The position numbers and the translations under genes were made by a program. From NCBI GenBank assembly GCA_044376575.1, contig JBILKR010000003.1, positions 62,001 to 126,000 of the forward strand: 64,000 bases of DNA, given 5' to 3'. Positions within the stretch are counted from its first letter, which is position 1. Each line of letters starts with the position of its first letter. Below, one piece after another: positions 1 to 8,159 of the stretch. The stretch is from BA4 sp044376575. GTDB lineage: Bacteria > Bacteroidota > Bacteroidia > CAIKAF01. The notes beneath the pieces were generated by a model. The model saw nothing but the letters and a program-made list of their open reading frames with translations. It did not search any database and was not told the origin of the DNA.

Positions 1-2504
1 AATCCGCTCTCTACAATAGATGTTGAAACCAATACATCTATATCGCCTTCAATAAATTCAAGCATGATGTCTTCAAGTTGCTGACCATCCATCTGCCCAT
101 GTGCATACTTTACTTTTACATCCGGACACAGTCGCTGGATCATTCCACAAATCTCCTGTATATTCTGTATACGGTTGTGAATAAAAAATACCTGGCCATT
201 GCGGTTCGCTTCATACATCACGGCATCACGAATGGTTTCTTCATTAAATCCCTTCAATTCTGTTACCACCGGAAAACGGTTGGGTGGAGGCGTGCGAATG
301 ATACTCAAATCCCTTGCACCCATTAATGAAAACTGCAATGTACGTGGAATAGGTGTTGCAGATAAAGTTAGCGTATCAACGTGGGTCCGGAAAGTTTTTA
401 GTTTGTCTTTGGTACTTACTCCAAATTTTTGTTCTTCATCAATAATAAGCAATCCCAAGTCTTTGAATTTAATTTGTTCACTCACGAGTTTGTGTGTGCC
501 AATTAATATGTCAATTTTTCCTTCAGCTAATTTTTCAATGGTTTCTTTTTGTGCTTTTGATGATTTGAATCGATTAATGTAATCTACTTGGCAGGGAAAA
601 TCTTTTAATCGTTGTGAAAATGTTTTATAATGCTGCAGGGCAAGCACAGTGGTTGGAACCAAAATAGCCACCTGTTTTCCGTCTGCCACTGCTTTGAAGG
701 CTGCCCGAATAGCAATTTCAGTTTTTCCAAAACCTACATCTCCACAGATCAGTCGATCCATTGGATAAGGTTTCTCCATGTCAGATTTTACATCTTGCGT
801 AGCTTTATATTGATCTGGGGTATCTTCATACATAAATGAAGCTTCTAACTCATGCTGAAGATAAGTGTCGGGATGAAATGCAAATCCCTTTTCTGCTTTT
901 CGTTTTGCATACAATTTGATGAGATCAAACGCAAGTTCTTTTACTTTTTTCTTCGTCTTGGCTTTGAGTGTCTGCCAGGTATTGGTACCGATTTTATTTA
1001 ATACCGGAGGCTTGCCTTCTTTGCCGCTGTATTTCGCTATACGATGTAGCGAATGTATACTTACATAAATCGTATCTCCGTCTTTGTATAAAAGCTTTAC
1101 GGCTTCCTGTGGTTTGCCATTAACATCAATTTTTTCCAGTCCGGCAAACTGTCCAATTCCATGATCAATATGTGTTACGAAATCTCCTGGATTCAGGTTT
1201 GTAAGTTCACGTAATGTTAATGATTGATTCTTTTGAAATGAACTCTTTAACTGAAAACGCTTATATCGTTCAAAAATCTGATGATCTGTATAACACGCAA
1301 TTTTCAGCTGATGATCAATAAACCCTTCTTTAATAGAAAATGGAACCGCATAAAACAACTCTCCGTCAGGTAATGTTTTCTGATTTTTTTCTACCAGTTC
1401 ATGAAATATATTTTTTAACCGGTCTATCTGCTTTTGCTGGTCAGAAAAGAAATAGGTGATATATCCTTTATTAATATTTTCTTTCAGGTGATCAAAGAAA
1501 ACATTAAAGTTTTTATGAAATGCAGGTTGATGTTCTGTTTGAAATGATACTTCTAGAGATTTTTCATTAGTCAGACCGGTATTTACTACACAAAATGATC
1601 GAATGCTGTTTTGCCAATCTGCTGCCTGAATAAATAGCTCGTCAGGTGAATTTCGTTTTACTTCTCCCGATAGTGTATTAAATACACTGACTGCTTTGTC
1701 AAATTGTTTCTGAATAATATCTCTTGCCTGTATAGCATCTTTTACCCAAAGAATTGTTTTTTCAGGAATGAAATTTAAAAATGAAATTCTTTTTTCTAAC
1801 GTTTGTTTTTGCTCTATGTTGGCCAGAATTTCAATTTCTTTATGCTGTGTTTTTGAAAGTTGTGTTTCCGGATCAAATGAACGTATGGATTTAACTTTGT
1901 TCCCTTCAAACTCAATACGAAAGGGAAGCTCATGTGCAAATGAAAATACATCAATAATTCCACCCCGAATGGCAAATTGTCCGGGTTCATACACAAAATC
2001 ATCTCGATCAAATCCATATTCAATCAGTACATCAAAAATAAAATCAAGATCCACTTTCTCATCAACAAATAAACGGAGTGTTTTTTCTTTTATATTTTCT
2101 CTTGTGATTACCTTTTCTGCCAAGGCCGTTGGATAGGTAACTATAATTTTTGCAAGACTGCTGCTTAATGCATTAAGCGTTTCTGTCCGCATCAGAATGT
2201 TGGCGTTATCTGTTTCTTCTACATCATAAGCTCGGCGATAAGATTCAGGATAAAAGAATACATGTTCTCTGATTGAAGTATTTTCAAGATCATTTAAAAT
2301 ATATGCTGCTTCTTCTTTATCATTCGCAACAACCAACTGAACTTGATGTGTGGATTTTTCAATTCCGGAAATAATAAATGCCAGCGAAGACCCATTCACA
2401 TGATTCAGCGCAATATTTTTTTGCTGATCATCAATAGCTTTTTTAAGTTGCTGAAAGGACAGTAATTGCTGATAAGAAATCAGGATATCATCTGAAGAAG
2501 GCAT
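1..2504 (-). CDS. mfd: Transcription-repair coupling factor Mfd, 3' end beyond window
   Basis: Superfamily 2 DNA translocase that removes RNA polymerase stalled at lesions and recruits UvrA. The reading frame is open from the ATG at 2504 to the window edge, giving about 834 N-terminal residues of a protein usually over 1100 long, so the end of the helicase part is missing. Visible in order: a UvrB-like N-terminal part with FAIRGGIIDVF near residue 170, the CarD-like RNA-polymerase-interacting domain with GDFVTHIDHGIGQFAGL near 435, Walker A GDVGFGKTE near 585, the DEEQ box near 688 and the motif LTLSATPIPRTL just after it. It follows fbp on the same strand with a 15-base gap, so the two are probably co-transcribed. 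Identification is secure; only the truncation by the window is unresolved. Confidence 0.97.
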   Translation of the reverse strand, partial: MPSSDDILISYQQLLSFQQLKKAIDDQQKNIALNHVNGSSLAFIISGIEKSTHQVQLVVANDKEEAAYILNDLENTSIREHVFFYPESYRRAYDVEETDNANILMRTETLNALSSSLAKIIVTYPTALAEKVITRENIKEKTLRLFVDEKVDLDFIFDVLIEYGFDRDDFVYEPGQFAIRGGIIDVFSFAHELPFRIEFEGNKVKSIRSFDPETQLSKTQHKEIEILANIEQKQTLEKRISFLNFIPEKTILWVKDAIQARDIIQKQFDKAVSVFNTLSGEVKRNSPDELFIQAADWQNSIRSFCVVNTGLTNEKSLEVSFQTEHQPAFHKNFNVFFDHLKENINKGYITYFFSDQQKQIDRLKNIFHELVEKNQKTLPDGELFYAVPFSIKEGFIDHQLKIACYTDHQIFERYKRFQLKSSFQKNQSLTLRELTNLNPGDFVTHIDHGIGQFAGLEKIDVNGKPQEAVKLLYKDGDTIYVSIHSLHRIAKYSGKEGKPPVLNKIGTNTWQTLKAKTKKKVKELAFDLIKLYAKRKAEKGFAFHPDTYLQHELEASFMYEDTPDQYKATQDVKSDMEKPYPMDRLICGDVGFGKTEIAIRAAFKAVADGKQVAILVPTTVLALQHYKTFSQRLKDFPCQVDYINRFKSSKAQKETIEKLAEGKIDILIGTHKLVSEQIKFKDLGLLIIDEEQKFGVSTKDKLKTFRTHVDTLTLSATPIPRTLQFSLMGARDLSIIRTPPPNRFPVVTELKGFNEETIRDAVMYEANRNGQVFFIHNRIQNIQEICGMIQRLCPDVKVKYAHGQMDGQQLEDIMLEFIEGDIDVLVSTSIVESG

Positions 2505-2519
2505 TTGAAAAAGCTTGAT

Positions 2520-3524
2520 TTATGCGTTCAAAATTTCAATGGCTTTTTCCACCATATTTTTAGAGCCAATGAAAACAGGAGTTCGCTGATGTAGCTTTTC
2601 AGGTTGAATTTCCATAATGCGTTTTTTTCCACTGTGTGCCATACCGCCGGCTTGTTCAACAATAAATGCCAGGGGATTGCATTCGTACAATAAACGTAAT
2701 TTCCCGTTTGGGTCTTTCTTTGTTCCGGGATACATATAAATTCCTCCTTTGAGTAAATTGCGATGAAAGTCTGCAACGAGAGATCCTATATATCTTGATG
2801 AGTATGCTTTACCTGCATCGTTTGTCGGGCTTTTACAATATTCAAGATAGCCTTTAACTCCGGCATCAAAATCATTGGCGTTACCTTCATTCACAGAATA
2901 AATATTTCCATTTTCGGGTATGCGAATATCTGGATGGGAAAGGAAAAATGTTCCGATGGACGGCTCAAGTGTAAATCCATGAACTCCGTGCCCGGTGGTA
3001 TATACAAGCATTGTGCTTGATCCATAGATTACATATCCTGCTGCTACCTGTTCAATGCCGGGTTGTAAGAAATCATCAATTGTTGAAAGAGTACCTTCTT
3101 CCGTTTTTCTTCTGTAAACTGAAAAAATAGTACCAATAGAAACATTCACATCAATATTTGATGATCCATCCAAGGGATCAATTAATATAACATATTTACC
3201 ATGTTGTGAAAGTGAACTTTCAAATGCAATATAATCGTCGTTTTCTTCTGATGCTAATCCACATACTTCACCACGTGCTTTTAATGCGGCAATAAACTGG
3301 TCGTTTGCATATACATCAAGTTTCTGCTGAACCTCACCCTGAATATTTTCATTTTGAGTTGCACCCAGAATATCATTGCTCAGTCCGGCCCTGTTTACTT
3401 CGCGGTTCACTACTTTTGCAGCCAGTCTGATAGCACTTAATAAACTGGTCAGTTCTCCTTTGGCATAAGGGAAATCTGCTTGTCTGCTTACAATAAATTC
3501 TCCCAGCGTTGTACTTCTGTTCAT
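2520..3524 (-). CDS. fbp: Fructose-1,6-bisphosphatase, class I
   Basis: Hydrolyses fructose 1,6-bisphosphate to fructose 6-phosphate in gluconeogenesis, in the cytoplasm, using divalent metal. The 334-residue length fits class I enzymes. The metal-binding signature DPLDGSSNIDVNVSIGTIFS lies near residue 116, and GGIYMYPGTKKDPNGKLRLL near residue 260 contains the sugar-phosphate binding region, followed by NPLAFIVEQAGG. The start at 3524 gives the expected N-terminal TLGEFI segment. The gene is divergent from the acetyltransferase gene at 3657 and lies upstream of mfd. Fbp, a GNAT protein and aspartate kinase often sit together in Bacteroidota, as I recall, so this grouping looks ancestral rather than acquired. 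Confidence 0.97.
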   Translation of the reverse strand: MNRSTTLGEFIVSRQADFPYAKGELTSLLSAIRLAAKVVNREVNRAGLSNDILGATQNENIQGEVQQKLDVYANDQFIAALKARGEVCGLASEENDDYIAFESSLSQHGKYVILIDPLDGSSNIDVNVSIGTIFSVYRRKTEEGTLSTIDDFLQPGIEQVAAGYVIYGSSTMLVYTTGHGVHGFTLEPSIGTFFLSHPDIRIPENGNIYSVNEGNANDFDAGVKGYLEYCKSPTNDAGKAYSSRYIGSLVADFHRNLLKGGIYMYPGTKKDPNGKLRLLYECNPLAFIVEQAGGMAHSGKKRIMEIQPEKLHQRTPVFIGSKNMVEKAIEILNA

Positions 3525-3643
3525 GTGATGAAGGTTTAATTTGACAAATATCGTATTTTATCATCAGTAAACCACGATAAATTGTATGGATTATATATCT
3601 GAAAATTAAAGCCTTTTTTTAGTTAAAGTTGCCTCTAAAAATA

Positions 3644-3651
3644 TACCTTTG
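3644..3651 (+). promoter_or_regulatory. Candidate Bacteroidota -7 element (TACCTTTG)
   Basis: TACCTTTG fits the Bacteroidota -7 consensus TAnnTTTG and ends only five bases before the ATG at 3657. The upstream TTTG (-33) element is not clear. If used, transcription would start at or next to the start codon. Confidence 0.45.
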
Positions 3652-3656
3652 TCGAT

Positions 3657-4145
3657 ATGGATTTATCTCCGCATATCCTGATTCGAAACGCTGAGAGTAA
3701 AGATGCTCCCGCCATTTTTGAACTCATCCAATTATTGGCGGAATTCGAAAGGGCTCCCCATGAAGTTACAAATACTGTTGAAGATATACTGAAAGATGCC
3801 TTTGGCCCGAAACCAGTTTGCTGGACCAAAGTTGCTGAATATGATGGAGAAATTGTGGGTATGTCTCTTTTTTACATTCGTTATTCTACATGGAAAGGGA
3901 AAACGCTTTATCTTGAAGATATTATTGTAAAAGAATCTTTTCGTGGAAAAGGGATTGGTAAGCAATTGTTTGAAGAAACCATCATTGAAGCTAAACGTCG
4001 TGGTTTAAAAGCCATGAACTGGCAAGTGCTCGACTGGAATACACCAGCCATAGATTTTTATAAGGCATATGATTGCATATTGGATGATGAGTGGATTAAT
4101 TGTAAATTAACCGAACAGCAAATACAATCTTTTGAACCGAAGTGA
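3657..4145 (+). CDS. GNAT family N-acetyltransferase
   Basis: A 162-residue Gcn5-related acetyltransferase, which transfers acetyl from acetyl-CoA to an amine. The acetyl-CoA binding motif A is visible as ESFRGKGIGKQLFEE near residues 95-110 (R/QxxGxG/A form), preceded by the beta strand LYLEDIIVK. The sequence resembles the spermidine/spermine-like (SSAT-like) branch: N-terminal IRNAESKDAPAIFELI and C-terminal NTPAIDFYKAYD. The substrate cannot be told from sequence. Its stop codon overlaps the ATG of the aspartate kinase gene by one base, so the two are translationally coupled. Confidence 0.9.
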   Translation: MDLSPHILIRNAESKDAPAIFELIQLLAEFERAPHEVTNTVEDILKDAFGPKPVCWTKVAEYDGEIVGMSLFYIRYSTWKGKTLYLEDIIVKESFRGKGIGKQLFEETIIEAKRRGLKAMNWQVLDWNTPAIDFYKAYDCILDDEWINCKLTEQQIQSFEPK

Positions 4146-5425
4146 TGAACAGAAATACTCGTATATTTAAGTTCGGAGGAGCTTCTGTGAAAAATGCAGA
4201 TGCAGTAAGGAATGTATTATCTATTGTAAAAGAATTTCGCAAAGACGATCAGTTAATATTGGTTGTATCTGCAATGGCAAAAACAACGAATGCTTTGGAA
4301 GTATTGGTAAATAAGACCTTTGCAAATGAGGACTATTCTAAGGAATTTGAAACACTTCGTAATTTTCATTATCAGATAATCAATGATTTATTTTCTCCCT
4401 CTATCTCCATTCGCAGAGAGCTTGATGAAGTTTTTGATCAAATTCAACACCTGCTTGTAACGTGCTCACGGGATGATTATAATTTTATCTATGATCAGGT
4501 GGTGAGTCAGGGTGAAATATTATCGACGAAGATTGTTGCTGCATATTTCAATACAAACGGAATTCCGGCTAAATATATCGACGCACGTAATTGGATTCGA
4601 ACTGATTCTACCTATCGCGAAGGGAAAGTTGAATGGAATACTACAACTTCTATGATAAAAGAAGAGGTAGATCAAATAAGAAAAAATGGTAACGAATCAG
4701 TAATTATTACTCAGGGATTTATTGGTCAGACAGCAGATGGAAGTTCTACAACGTTGGGTAGGGAAGGCTCTGATTACACTGCTTCTGTTTTAGCTTATGC
4801 TTTGGATGCAAGTGATGTAACAATCTGGAAAGATGTTCCGGGTGTGTTAAATGCTGATCCAAAATTTTTTCCGGATGCTCAGCTCCTTCCTCATTTATCT
4901 TATTTGGATGCCATTGAAATGGCATATTATGGAGCTACGGTTATTCATCCTAAAACAATGAAACCACTGCAGAATAAAAACATAGCGCTATATGTCAAGT
5001 CATTTCTCGATCCTCATCAGTCAGGAACTGTAATTAATGATCATGATCCGCTGGTGGTATTGCCCTGCTTTATTTTTAAAACAAATCAGACATTACTGTC
5101 TTTTTCTCCCAAGGATTTTTCTTTTATCGTAGAAGAAAATATAAGTCAGATATTTTCTGCATTGGCAAACTTTCGTGTAAAAGTTAATCTTATGCAACAT
5201 TCAGCATTGAGTTTTCAAATTTGCGTAGATGATGATGCACAAAAATTAGTTCCATTGCTTGAAGTATTGAAAGACAATTTCAATATAGAGCATCAGCATA
5301 AACTCGAATTATGTACCATTCGGAATTATAATCAGGCAACAGTTGAGCGATTGATGATGGGAAGAAATCTATGGGTGGAGCAAAAAAACAGTCATACGAT
5401 TCGTTTGGTTATTTCAACACTGTAA
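4145..5425 (+). CDS. lysC: Aspartate kinase (monofunctional)
   Basis: Phosphorylates aspartate in the first step of lysine, threonine, methionine and diaminopimelate synthesis. The N-terminal kinase domain starts with FKFGGASVKNADAVRNV, and the substrate/ATP loop TTLGREGSDYTASVLAY lies near residue 205. KDVPGVLNADPKFFPDA follows and then IEMAYYGATVIHPKTMKPL. The last 130 residues form a weakly conserved ACT-like regulatory region, so allosteric control is likely but the effector is unclear. There is no fused homoserine dehydrogenase. Start choice: ATG at 4145 overlaps the preceding stop by one base; GTG at 4142 is the alternative and adds one residue. PRPP synthetase follows 12 bases downstream. 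Confidence 0.94.
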   Translation: MNRNTRIFKFGGASVKNADAVRNVLSIVKEFRKDDQLILVVSAMAKTTNALEVLVNKTFANEDYSKEFETLRNFHYQIINDLFSPSISIRRELDEVFDQIQHLLVTCSRDDYNFIYDQVVSQGEILSTKIVAAYFNTNGIPAKYIDARNWIRTDSTYREGKVEWNTTTSMIKEEVDQIRKNGNESVIITQGFIGQTADGSSTTLGREGSDYTASVLAYALDASDVTIWKDVPGVLNADPKFFPDAQLLPHLSYLDAIEMAYYGATVIHPKTMKPLQNKNIALYVKSFLDPHQSGTVINDHDPLVVLPCFIFKTNQTLLSFSPKDFSFIVEENISQIFSALANFRVKVNLMQHSALSFQICVDDDAQKLVPLLEVLKDNFNIEHQHKLELCTIRNYNQATVERLMMGRNLWVEQKNSHTIRLVISTL

Positions 5426-5437
5426 ATAAAAATTTAT

Positions 5438-6382
5438 ATGTCAACACCTACCTACAAAATTTTTTCACTCTCCAATTCAAAGCAACTCACCGAAAGTATA
5501 TGCCACCAATTGCGTAAAGCTCCTGGTGAGCTTTTTACAACTTCATTTTCAGATGGTGAAGTTTATTCATGTTTTCAGGAATCAGTAAGGGGCGAAACCA
5601 TTATTTTGATTGCGCAAGTCAATTTGCCATATCAACATTTATTTGAATTATTTATTACAATTGATGCCGCACGCAGGGCCTCTGCAAAAGAAATAATTTG
5701 TGTAATTCCTTATCTTCCTCATAGTCGTCAGGAAAGAAAAGATGATTCAAGATCTTCAGTTTCTTCCCGTCTCATTGCAGATTTTTTAGAGCATTCAGGC
5801 GCCGACCGCATCATCACGATGGACATGCATACTACCAGTATTGAAGGTTTTTACAAAATTCCAATTGATCATATTTATATGAGCACTGAATTTGTAAGAC
5901 ATATTCGTAAGCATTACCAACTTAATGAAGTGTGCTTGTGTAGTCCCGATTTTGGAGGATTAAAGCGAATTAAATTTTACAAAAGTGTGCTGGGTTGTGA
6001 TATGGCTGTTATTCATAAAGAGAGATTAACACCCAACCAGGTGAGCAGTATGGAAGTGATTGGTGATGTGGCCGGCAAGCATGTAATTATTGTAGATGAT
6101 ATGATTGATACCGGAGGAACATTGTGTAAGGCTTCAGATGTACTAATGAGTCATGGTGCGCTTTCTGTTTCTGCATATTGTACGCATGGAGTATTGTCTG
6201 GTGAGGCTTTGAATAAGATTGCATCCTCCTCTCTTAAAAAACTGGTGATCAGTGATAGTATTCCTCAGTCTGCTTTACCATCAAATATTGAAGTGATCAG
6301 CTGTGCTCAGATGATGGCTTCTGCTATAGACCATTTGTTAAGAAACAAAAGTGTGAAGGAAATTAACCGTCATGATGACTAG
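5438..6382 (+). CDS. prs: Ribose-phosphate pyrophosphokinase (PRPP synthetase)
   Basis: Makes PRPP from ribose 5-phosphate and ATP for purine, pyrimidine, histidine and NAD synthesis. 314 residues, the usual length. Seen: FSDGEVYSCFQESVRGE near residue 32 (ATP-binding), IPYLPHSRQERKDD near 95 (family norm PYxRQDRK), DMHTTSIEGFYKIPIDH near 130, SPDFGGLKRIKF near 170 and the PRPP-binding loop IVDDMIDTGGTL near 220. The core is intact but several positions differ from canonical Prs, for example TTS in place of AGQ after the DxH and QE for QD. This may be the second, divergent paralogue found in some Bacteroidota. It is co-directional with lysC. Confidence 0.9.
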   Translation: MSTPTYKIFSLSNSKQLTESICHQLRKAPGELFTTSFSDGEVYSCFQESVRGETIILIAQVNLPYQHLFELFITIDAARRASAKEIICVIPYLPHSRQERKDDSRSSVSSRLIADFLEHSGADRIITMDMHTTSIEGFYKIPIDHIYMSTEFVRHIRKHYQLNEVCLCSPDFGGLKRIKFYKSVLGCDMAVIHKERLTPNQVSSMEVIGDVAGKHVIIVDDMIDTGGTLCKASDVLMSHGALSVSAYCTHGVLSGEALNKIASSSLKKLVISDSIPQSALPSNIEVISCAQMMASAIDHLLRNKSVKEINRHDD

Positions 6383-6388
6383 TGTCAA

Positions 6389-6423
6389 TTTGTCAAATTA
6401 TTTTGACTGGCAGTATATTTGTG
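6389..6423 (+). promoter_or_regulatory. Composite promoter and palindrome upstream of grpE-dnaJ
   Basis: TTTG at 6389-6392 and TATATTTG at 6414-6421 are separated by 21 bases, matching the housekeeping Bacteroidota promoter (TTTG, 19-21 bases, TAnnTTTG). The spacer holds a perfect inverted repeat GTCAAA-TTAT-TTTGAC (6392-6407), followed at once by TGGCAG (6408-6413), five bases and TTG (6419-6421). The last arrangement resembles a sigma-54 -24/-12 element, but the usual GC at -12 is GT. The leader to the grpE ATG is about 35 bases. Confidence 0.6.
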
Positions 6424-6459
6424 TTAAGGGATATGAAAATCAATAAAATTGAATGATCT

Positions 6460-7017
6460 ATGAATAACGAAACGAATCCAAATGAAGAAGAATCATTGAA
6501 TGTAAATGATAATACAATTCCTCAGGATAATACTAAAAATACAGAAAATACAGGTGATTCGGCTTCTGCTGAAGGCGAAAGTTGGGAAGAAAAATATAAA
6601 AAGTCGTATGATGATTATCTAAGACTTTTTGCTGATTTTCAAAATTTTAGGAATCGTGCAATTAGAGAAAAATCTGAGTTGATACATTCTGCGGGTTCTG
6701 AAATTTTGACAGCGATACTACCTGTCCTTGATGATTTTGACAGGGCAATGATCACGATGGATTCTACAACAGATATTTCATCCTTAAAGCAAGGTGTTGA
6801 GCTCATTCATCAAAAACTTAAAGATAATTTACATAAAAAAGGATTAAAAGAAATTATTCCAACAGGAGAGTTTTTCGATGCAGATTTGCATGAATCAATA
6901 ACACAAATTCCTGCCCCTGATCCTGAATCTAAAGGAAAAATTGTTGATGTAGTTGAGAAAGGATATAAGATGAATGATAAAATATTACGTTATCCCAAAG
7001 TAATTGTTGCACAATAA
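6460..7017 (+). CDS. grpE: GrpE nucleotide exchange factor
   Basis: Exchange factor that releases ADP from DnaK in the DnaK-DnaJ-GrpE chaperone cycle. 185 residues: a disordered acidic and Asn-rich N-terminus (about 40 residues), a long coiled-coil helix with YLRLFADFQNFRNRAIREK near residue 55, and the C-terminal beta domain with HESITQIPAPDP and a signature-like MNDKILRYPKVIVAQ end. dnaJ follows after eight bases; dnaK is not in the window, the common split arrangement in this phylum. A heat-shock-like regulatory region lies upstream. Confidence 0.97.
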   Translation: MNNETNPNEEESLNVNDNTIPQDNTKNTENTGDSASAEGESWEEKYKKSYDDYLRLFADFQNFRNRAIREKSELIHSAGSEILTAILPVLDDFDRAMITMDSTTDISSLKQGVELIHQKLKDNLHKKGLKEIIPTGEFFDADLHESITQIPAPDPESKGKIVDVVEKGYKMNDKILRYPKVIVAQ

Positions 7018-7025
7018 ATAAAAAC

Positions 7026-8159
7026 ATGTCAAAAAGAGATTATTACGATATACTCGGTGTTCCAAAAACAGCATCAGCAGACGAAATAAAGAAAGCATAC
7101 CGAAAACTTGCCGTTAAATATCATCCCGATAAAAATCCCGGTGATAAACAGGCGGAAGATAAATTCAAGGAAGCGGCTGAAGCGTATGAGATTTTAAGTA
7201 ATCCAGAAAAGAAGCAACGCTACGATCAGTTTGGTCACGCAGGCATGGGAGGCGGCGGTGGCTATGGCGGCGGAATGAATATGGAGGATATCTTCGATCA
7301 GTTTGGAGATATTTTTGGAGGATTCGGTGGATTTGGTGGAGGAAGCAGAGGTGGCAGAAGAACTGTGAACCGCGGAACCAACATCCGTATCAAAGTAAAA
7401 ATGACACTGGAAGAAATCGCTGATGGAACCACGAAGAAGATTAAAGTAAATAAATATGTGGGTTGTGATACCTGTAGTGGCTCGGGTGCAAAAAATGGCA
7501 GTTCAGGAAATACCTGCAGCACATGTAAAGGTTCAGGGCAAGTAGCACAGGTAACCAATACCTTTTTAGGACGGATGCAAACGGTAGCTACCTGTCCGAC
7601 ATGTAATGGCGAAGGATCAGTGATAACTGATAAATGTAATAAATGCTGGGGCGATGGAATTGTAAGGGGAGAAGAAGTGTTGGAAATAAAGATACCTGCC
7701 GGAGTGGAAGAAGGAATGCAGTTAAGCATGAGCGGAAAAGGAAATGCCGGTCCTAGAAAAGGTGTTCCCGGAGATTTAATTATTGCCATAGAAGAAGAGG
7801 AACATGAACATTTCAGAAGAGAAGTCAGTCATGTTGTACACGACTTGTTTTTAAATTTTGCCGATGCTGCACTGGGAACACAATTAGAAGTTCCTACTTT
7901 GGGTGGCAAGGCTAAAATCAAAATTGAACCCGGTACACATGCAGGAAAATTATTGAGACTTAAAGGAAAGGGCTTCCCCTCTATTAATGATTATGGTAGG
8001 GGTGATCAACTGATTCGTATTTTTATCTGGACTCCACAAAAGTTATCATCTGAAGAAAAATCAATGCTTGAAAAATTAAAATCTTCTCCAAATTTTCAGC
8101 CTGGCGAGGGTAAAAAAGACAAGTCTTTTTTCGATAAGATGAAAGATATGTTCAGTTAA
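7026..8159 (+). CDS. dnaJ: Chaperone protein DnaJ
   Basis: Hsp40 co-chaperone that delivers substrates to DnaK and stimulates its ATPase. 377 residues with the complete type I layout: J domain with the HPD motif (KYHPDKNPGD near residue 35), Gly/Phe-rich linker at about 75-110, and four zinc-binding repeats (CDTC, CSTC, CPTC, CNKC) at about 147-215. Two C-terminal substrate-binding beta domains follow. The fourth zinc repeat reads CNKCWGDG, with Trp where CxGxG repeats usually have other residues. It is the second gene of the grpE operon; its stop directly abuts the stop of the convergent permease gene at 8160. Confidence 0.98.
   Translation: MSKRDYYDILGVPKTASADEIKKAYRKLAVKYHPDKNPGDKQAEDKFKEAAEAYEILSNPEKKQRYDQFGHAGMGGGGGYGGGMNMEDIFDQFGDIFGGFGGFGGGSRGGRRTVNRGTNIRIKVKMTLEEIADGTTKKIKVNKYVGCDTCSGSGAKNGSSGNTCSTCKGSGQVAQVTNTFLGRMQTVATCPTCNGEGSVITDKCNKCWGDGIVRGEEVLEIKIPAGVEEGMQLSMSGKGNAGPRKGVPGDLIIAIEEEEHEHFRREVSHVVHDLFLNFADAALGTQLEVPTLGGKAKIKIEPGTHAGKLLRLKGKGFPSINDYGRGDQLIRIFIWTPQKLSSEEKSMLEKLKSSPNFQPGEGKKDKSFFDKMKDMFS

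Noticed and set aside
1768..2136. Open frames on the plus strand across the first 2.5 kb
   Set aside because: They are shadows of the partial mfd gene, whose minus-strand translation carries all expected motifs.
6408..6423. A true sigma-54 promoter before grpE
   Set aside because: The -12 GC is replaced by GT and an excellent housekeeping promoter overlaps; kept only as part of a composite element.
7298..7789. 163-codon open frame antisense to dnaJ
   Set aside because: Pro/Leu-rich composition arises from the Gly-rich and zinc-repeat codons of dnaJ on the other strand.
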